Assembly: GCA_015039365.1 (NCBI GenBank)
Contig: WION01000707.1
Location: 1-23,375 of the forward strand
Length of the DNA: 23,375 nt
Direction of reading: 5' to 3'
Source of the DNA: Amanita rubescens
Lineage: Eukaryota > Basidiomycota > Agaricomycetes > Agaricales > Amanitaceae
Shown here: positions 18,307 to 23,375 of the stretch, piece by piece
How the letters are laid out: every line of letters starts with the position of its first letter
How positions within the stretch are numbered: the first letter of the stretch is position 1
Notes under the pieces: model-generated
Seen by the model: the letters and a program-made list of their open reading frames with translations, nothing else
What the model was told of the DNA's origin: nothing
Database searches by the model: none
Program-made: the position numbers and the translations under genes

Positions 18307-19635
18307 ATGTCCTTTCGCCGTGCCGTACCTCCTCCTCCTCCTCGTAGAGCGAATGCAGGAGATGTACCGGCAGCGAGCATTACGGATCGTATAGCCAATC
18401 TCAGTATAAATGATAACTGTGGACCTCCTCCACCCATTCCTTACCACACCCGTCCTTCTTCAAATCAGCTTGCACGAGCCCTCGCTCGTCGTCCTCCACC
18501 TCCCCCAGTTAAGCGCAACCAGCAACCGGATTCTGATCCCCAGCCCACGAAACGCCGCTTACCACCTCCACCTCCCCCGTTACCAACCCCTCCACCTGAG
18601 CCAGTACAAGAACTGGTCTATAGCAACGAAGAAACCCATCATGACGACGCATGCATCGAGTGCTACGATTTTTCTGCAGTAGACGCACATGCTGCTCAGT
18701 TTCCCCGCCAAACTGTAACGTCCCTTGATGAACTCGCGTACTCGCTTACTTCGCCTTTCTCTTCCGAAACTGAAAAGGCGCGCGCGATCTTCACCTGGCT
18801 CCATCATAACATCGCCTACGATGCCGTGTCGTTCCTCTCCGGCAACATCAGAGCACAATCCCCAGATGCCACCCTTTCAAGTGGGCTTGCCGTATGCGAC
18901 GGATATGCAGGTCTATTCAGCGACCTCGCCAAGCGCTCGGGATTACAGGCACATAAAGTCACTGGGCATGGTAAAGGCTACGGATATCAAGCTCTCGCAC
19001 CCGGTCAGCCTACTCCTCTTTACCAGGGCAACCACGCATGGAACTCTGTCTTAATGGACGGAGAATGGCGCCTCATCGACGCTTGCTGGGGTGCAGGCTT
19101 CCTCAACGGATCTTCCTATACCCAAAGCTTTTCACCACGCTTCTTTACATCTTCGCCCGCCGAGTTTGGCAAGCGTCATTACCCTGATGACCCTTCTTAT
19201 CAACTTGTGTCCGAGGAGTTAGGCGGGCCGGTGTCTTGGCAGGACTACATACTAGCCCCTGAAGGTCCTCAGCTCTTCAGAGATTTCTACACTGTTAACC
19301 TCTCCCCTGAATTCCTGCAACCTGCTTCTCAGCATCTCAAAAAGGGGCAGCCAGCGAGCTTTCATGTATTCAAAAGATGCCAACACATGTCAACGGCAGA
19401 AGAGGATAATTACGTTTATTTCTTACATCACGATAACTCACAAATACCTTTACAACGGAATGCCGAAGGTGGATGGAGCGTCACTATTCCTGTCGTCAGA
19501 GGCGAGGTCAAGCTATGTCACCTGCAGACACTCAACGGCCGTGATGCCCTTGGCATCACTATCCGGCAATTTACCTCGTCGATCGGTCGCTCCGCCATGT
19601 CATGGCAAGGACTTGTAGCATGGTCTGTTGTATAA
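18307..19635 (+). CDS. Proline-rich transglutaminase-like (KY/Cyk3-type) protein
   Basis: One uninterrupted frame of 442 residues. Residues 1-100 are disordered and carry at least four polyproline runs (PPPPPRR, PPPPIP, PPPPPVKR, PPPPPPLPTPPP), typical profilin-, SH3- or WW-binding sites. Residues about 140-265 form a transglutaminase/protease core with the triad in its normal order: Cys197 in GLAVCDGYAG, His243 in GNHAWNSVLM and Asp258 in WRLIDACWG. The C-terminal 170 residues resemble the beta-rich domain that follows this core in kyphoscoliosis-peptidase and Cyk3-like proteins. Fungal Cyk3 acts in cytokinesis and has an N-terminal SH3 domain; here polyproline replaces it. An actin/septation scaffold role is inference. 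The gene has no intron although its neighbours are split many times. It lies 141 bp after RPS23. Confidence 0.8.
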   Translation: MSFRRAVPPPPPRRANAGDVPAASITDRIANLSINDNCGPPPPIPYHTRPSSNQLARALARRPPPPPVKRNQQPDSDPQPTKRRLPPPPPPLPTPPPEPVQELVYSNEETHHDDACIECYDFSAVDAHAAQFPRQTVTSLDELAYSLTSPFSSETEKARAIFTWLHHNIAYDAVSFLSGNIRAQSPDATLSSGLAVCDGYAGLFSDLAKRSGLQAHKVTGHGKGYGYQALAPGQPTPLYQGNHAWNSVLMDGEWRLIDACWGAGFLNGSSYTQSFSPRFFTSSPAEFGKRHYPDDPSYQLVSEELGGPVSWQDYILAPEGPQLFRDFYTVNLSPEFLQPASQHLKKGQPASFHVFKRCQHMSTAEEDNYVYFLHHDNSQIPLQRNAEGGWSVTIPVVRGEVKLCHLQTLNGRDALGITIRQFTSSIGRSAMSWQGLVAWSVV

Positions 19636-19714
19636 CCCAGCCATACCCGTAGAGGAGTAGCATATATCATATCATTTACGTTCCCCCTTGTGCGGTCCCT
19701 ATTAGTACTACCTA

Positions 19715-21806
19715 TCATGGAATGACAACACCTTGTCCCGACAAATACTTTTTAAGATCAGCCAGCAATTCAAGCTGTTCATCCGTCGTCAGTCCGCTGA
19801 CAATAGTCTGCAGAATGCTGCCAACAGTAACGTGATGTTCGCGAATTAGACTGCTGTAGTACACGTAGGTGAACACTCCCATGAGGAATCTTACGCGCAA
19901 GTCAGGATACAACGATGCTAATACAGATTGATTAGCTACTTACTGGCAGTCCATCCTGTCCGTCATGCCTCCATGACCGGGGATACTATGACCAAAGTCC
20001 TTGATGTTGAATGCCCGCTTGAAACCGGAAGCAAAGAACCCGCCGAATGGTGCAACCAAAGATGCGAAGCACGACATGAAAAGGAGATGTAGTTGATATG
20101 GTACGTAGGAAATAGTCGCGACAGGTCGACCTAGCTGTTAAAAAAATATCAGTATTTTCCAATGATAGATAACATATTAATCGTACCAGGCTAGAGAACA
20201 GCGTTGCCACTGGCTTCCATAGTCCCACCTCGCGCCATAGGAAGATGGGGTTAGGCATGCACTGTATAGAGCTCCAGGCATCGACTCCGAGGTCATGGAC
20301 TGGGCATATCATGTAGTTGAATCGCATGAAGTACGTTCCCCATAGTACTCCAAAAATAATTGTAGACCAGAACGCGCCAACAAAGCCCTCAACGGTCTTC
20401 TTCGGAGACAATTTGATCAAGGGAGTACGACCGAGAGTGATACCCCATATATAGGCGAATACATCGTTACAGATGACAAGTGATGCGGGTACCCAGAACC
20501 AAATAAGACCTTCCAGGATATTATTGACAATGAAGTGGCTATTGCCGATCAACGGGCGTTCCGATGGTAAGATTCTCGGCTCACCTAGACACAACGATGA
20601 GCAAGAGACTCATGTGAACCCAACAGAATAATCCGAATTGCTGTTTGAGGTAGCCCTTCTTGAGTGACATAACAAAACCCATGAATCCGATCGTGTATAA
20701 CGTGAAACTGATCATGCGATGATTCGTTGCAAATGGAAGTAATTGAGCATCGGCGAATACGACATGCTGTGTAGATGACATATCGGTCAAGCTCCGCACA
20801 TGCATAAGCATGGTATAGCTTACCTTAAAATAATAGATGATGCTTTCGCCGTACAGGAAATAGTTCGTGACAGCAAAGAAATACCAGTTAAGAGTTTTGC
20901 TCCAGGGATCCTTGGTGTTCAAGCGCTCTGGGTCATCTGACTCTGGAGTCGTCGATTTGAGCGAGAACAGCGCTGTAACTTCACGATAGACTAATGTTTG
21001 ACACAGCATTACTAGGAGGATCAGGTATGTGTGTCCCAAAAGTAACAGCGCTGGCGAACCGATCGTAAACCATGATGCGGCGGAAATGGATAGCGAACAT
21101 ACCAATGAAACCACCGATCATTATGAACGTCCATAGAGTTCTGGTCAAAAAGCTTTGAAACTTTTTACTTTTCTCGGTTTCCTTTGAGCTAGGTGTTGGA
21201 CCAGGAGTCTCCGTGGTTCTAGGCTTTGCAGGGTCTACGGATTTCAACATCGGGTCTCGCCGTTTGGGCGGGTTTTGGCTGGATAAATCGCCGACCTTAG
21301 CTGGCCGTTGTGAAAGTAGTGCCGGCTTCTTGTCGTATGTCTCTCGATGTGCAGGTGGCGGGGGAGGATCATACGCTTTGCCATTCGGTAGCGATTCATC
21401 GGCGGCGGTGGTCATGGCAGGTTCACTCGTTTCACTCGTGCCTGGTTTCGGCAGCGAAGGTGGGAGCGAGGTCACGTCAGAAGGAGCTGGTATATCTAAT
21501 TCTGACTGTGATGACGGATCTTGCCCAGAGAGTCGTTTAGCTTGCTTGGCCGCGGCCTTTTCGCGCTGCCTCCTCTCCTCGCGAGCAAGCTTTTGCGCCT
21601 TTTTAATAGCCGACTTGGACGGCTTTGAAGGAAGTTCCGGCTGCCTAAGCGAAGATGAGAGTCGAAAACAAGCGAGAATCAATGCGTAGGCACATTGAGG
21701 CCTCTACCGAATCAGTCAGAACCTCTTCGTCACTTTCTTCGCCTGTCTCGACAGCCAATGCATCGTAAGCGGTCTTGGAAGCGATGGTCGTGTGAGAGGA
21801 ACTCAT
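19715..21806 (-). CDS. CDS1: Phosphatidate cytidylyltransferase (CDP-diacylglycerol synthase)
   Basis: Seven exons (21806-21694, 21644-21103, 21050-20824, 20766-20585, 20538-20187, 20134-19944, 19889-19715) give 593 residues. It makes CDP-diacylglycerol from phosphatidate and CTP, the precursor of phosphatidylinositol and cardiolipin, in the ER membrane. The family signature lies at 508-534: [20 protein letters not shown] followed by GMTDRMD, with Lys511, Arg512, Asp518, His526 and Asp531. Upstream are several membrane spans and the block NDVFAYIWG ... [14 protein letters not shown]. The first about 200 residues are a disordered extension: acidic first (GEESDEEV), then Lys/Arg-rich ([20 protein letters not shown]), then Pro/Ser-rich. 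This makes the protein longer than the roughly 450-residue yeast enzyme. Start 21806 gives [10 protein letters not shown]; an in-frame ATG at 21827 is possible. It converges with the transglutaminase-like gene, 79 bp between stops. Confidence 0.95.
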
Positions 21807-21840
21807 GGGAAGGAATAAAAGGGTCAATGACAGGGCTAAT

Positions 21841-21850
21841 ATTTATAGTA
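21841..21850 (-). promoter_or_regulatory. Putative TATA box of CDS1
   Basis: Read on the minus strand the sequence is CTATAAATAT, about 35-45 nt before the CDS1 start codon. The whole gap between the TOP1 stop codon and this ATG is 133 bp, so the promoter must lie here or in the end of TOP1. Confidence 0.45.
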
Positions 21851-21920
21851 TACTAGTTATGGCACACGCGAAGCTCGGCAACAAACAACCCTGCACGTAA
21901 ATCTATACAACACATGTATG

Positions 21921-21932
21921 TACTACTACTAC
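21921..21932. repeat. Short (TAC)4 microsatellite in the TOP1 3' flank
   Basis: Four TAC units on the plus strand lie just beyond the TOP1 stop codon. On the TOP1 strand they are followed by TACATACATGTG, similar to the TACATA efficiency element of fungal polyadenylation sites. A role in 3'-end formation is inference. Confidence 0.5.
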
Positions 21933-21939
21933 TAGTATC

Positions 21940-23375
21940 TTAGAACTTCCATTCAGTGTCTGCCTCCATAGCCCAAGGAACTGTTGAAACGTTGACACGT
22001 CAGCTGATAGCCTGCTGCGCACTAGTGCCAACTTACATTTAGTAAGCAAAGTCTTCGAGAATATCTTTTCAATCGGCACGTCATGAGCTTTGCACCACGC
22101 CGCTGTGATACTGTCTCGGTGTCAGTAAAATTAAAATAACATTCCTTGGCAAAACCAACCGAGGGTCTAAATAATTGATTTTACTGCGTCGTACTATTAG
22201 CATCATCCACTGTAGCGTCTGCGTACAACTCACCTTGTGCCCAGAGCAACTTCCTTCCCCGCATCACGGTCTACGATCTGAAGCTTGAATGATTTGATTT
22301 TCTCCGTGAGCTTGGCGATCGCCTCTTCAATCTTCTCCGTCGGCCGATCCCTTTTCAGGGACGCCTTTCCCGTGCCGCGTTCCTTGGCCAATCGCTTGAA
22401 CTCTTCTTCTATGGCTTCTATTCGTTCATTAAGAACCGAGTCCTTGTTTGGCTTTTTGCCTTCTTCTTCAAGTTTCTCATTATCTTTGGCAAACTTCTTT
22501 TCTGCCTTCTCAATCTCCTTTGCTTTCAAACCTTCTTCATGTTCCGCAATCCACTCGTCATCCAAATCCGACTCATCGTCCACGTACTTCTTGTTCTTCT
22601 TGAGCTTCGGCTCCACGACGAACAATGCATGTCGGAGTTTCATCCGCTCATATTTAAATGCACGGTGCTAGAAGTGTGGATAATCAGGTATTGAATGACA
22701 CGAATGCTGCCTGCATACCTTGTTGCGCATCTTCTCCATAGTTTGATCGTGGGTCTTGGGCACGCTCCTTTGATGGTTACAAAGAATGGCTACCCATCGA
22801 TTCGCCTTGTTGTATGCATTCAGTTTCTCTTGCAATGATGCGCCCTCTAGTTTATCTTTTTCCTCGTCCAAGAGACGTTGGAAAGTGATAGATGCATTGA
22901 ATGTACGGAAAACTTTGGCCGTTAATCCCTTCATCTCAGAAGTCAGGTGTTTGTTAAGCGAACCCGTCTGTAAGATTGTCAGGGCCTCAGAAATAAACTA
23001 TTTGACTATCCTTACCGTCACACGGTCAAAAAGGTTGTCATCTTCATTCTTGTTTTCCTTAAATATGCGTATATTCTTGAATATTTGCGCATCTACCTGG
23101 ACTCGATTGTAGTATCGTATCGAGTCTTTACCCAGGAAGTCAAAGATGATATAGTCCGGTGACTCCAGAGTGACGTGTTCGCAACGAAGCGAGCAACAGC
23201 CAACGGTATCAGCTTCATCTTCCCCTTTCTCGTTACCAGCTCTCAGAGCAAGCTTATCGATGAAGTACATGGCAGTTGCCCTCTGACGTTCTGCCATTAT
23301 TTTGGATTTGAGGTCACGGGTGTAATTTTGTCGTATACGATCGACGTGATCCTACAAAACGTGAAATCGTGCATA
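21940..23375 (-). CDS. TOP1: DNA topoisomerase I, C-terminal part (gene continues beyond the right edge)
   Basis: Six exons are visible (23351-23016, 22967-22719, 22667-22234, 22183-22160, 22110-22037, 21980-21940), coding 385 C-terminal residues; 23352-23375 is the end of an intron. Type IB topoisomerase relaxes DNA in the nucleus. Core-domain blocks present: [70 protein letters not shown] and [17 protein letters not shown]. The acidic/lysine-rich linker helix follows (about 22610-22400), then [20 protein letters not shown] with the catalytic Tyr, [19 protein letters not shown] and the end [13 protein letters not shown]. The Tyr is encoded on a 24-nt exon flanked by introns of 50 and 49 bp. 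One donor there is GTTGGT. The stop codon lies 133 bp before the CDS1 start on the same strand. Confidence 0.95.

Noticed and set aside
21213..21689. 158-codon plus-strand frame opposite the CDS1 N-terminus
   Set aside because: Gly/Ser-rich shadow of the Lys/Pro/Ser-rich CDS1 extension, which itself splices in phase to the membrane domain.
22285..22671. 128-codon plus-strand Ser/Phe-rich frame
   Set aside because: Antisense of the Lys/Glu-rich topoisomerase I linker; composition fully explained by that.
3676..23375. R-loop 'system' linking the hybrid-binding proteins and topoisomerase I
   Set aside because: They are about 17 kb apart with unrelated housekeeping genes between them on both strands. 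Fungal genomes rarely group such functions without tight clustering.

Overview
This window is nuclear DNA of a filamentous basidiomycete, most likely an Agaricomycete. The protein-coding genes are compact. They are broken by many very short introns, mostly 43-58 bp, with GT donors, AG acceptors and CTRAC-like branch sequences. The proteins are clearly eukaryotic: Dbp10, Rps23, a TM9/EMP70 protein, Top1, Cds1 and the DASH subunit Duo1. I built the exon models by hand, by joining reading frames at GT...AG sites and requiring the phase and the conserved protein motifs to run through. Almost every model closes exactly in frame. Identification rests on recognised motifs, not on a database search.

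Left part (1-4.7 kb), gene-poor: an AT/GC-mixed flank carries a degenerate 35-40 bp tandem repeat whose units each hold a small inverted repeat (230-560). It is followed by a single-exon F-box-like/LRR-like orphan (913-1914, minus), an unrecognised fungal protein (2194-3014, minus), and an intergenic stretch of about 660 bp with inverted repeats. Next come two tandemly duplicated genes, both plus strand, encoding an RNase H1-type hybrid-binding ('viroplasmin-like') domain. One is short (3676-4142) and one has a long disordered, Cys-containing tail (4749-5798).

Right part (4.7-23.4 kb), gene-dense housekeeping block: DASH subunit Duo1 (5915-7019, +); a small secreted Kre9/Knh1-like protein (7325-7855, -), divergent from the DEAD-box ribosome-assembly helicase Dbp10 (7973-10879, +); queuine tRNA-ribosyltransferase catalytic subunit (10912-12716, -), divergent from a 19-exon TM9SF/EMP70 nonaspanin (12782-15588, +); mitochondrial tyrosyl-tRNA synthetase (15649-17236, -), divergent from ribosomal protein Rps23/uS12 (17523-18165, +); an intronless proline-rich transglutaminase-like protein (18307-19635, +); CDP-diacylglycerol synthase (19715-21806, -); and the 3' half of DNA topoisomerase I (21940 to the right edge, -).

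The genes do not form a single pathway. They are ordinary nuclear genes packed as divergent pairs sharing 65-290 bp promoters and convergent pairs only 32-79 bp apart at their stop codons, so overlapping 3' transcripts are expected. Translation is over-represented (Dbp10, Rps23, tRNA queuosine, mitochondrial TyrRS). I found no tRNA, rRNA, CRISPR array or intact transposon. The most unusual items are the hairpin-bearing tandem repeat with apparently compensating arm changes, the duplicated hybrid-binding-domain genes in which one copy appears to have gained a splice donor from coding sequence, and a cluster of functionally loaded microexons, including a 24-nt exon carrying the topoisomerase I catalytic tyrosine.
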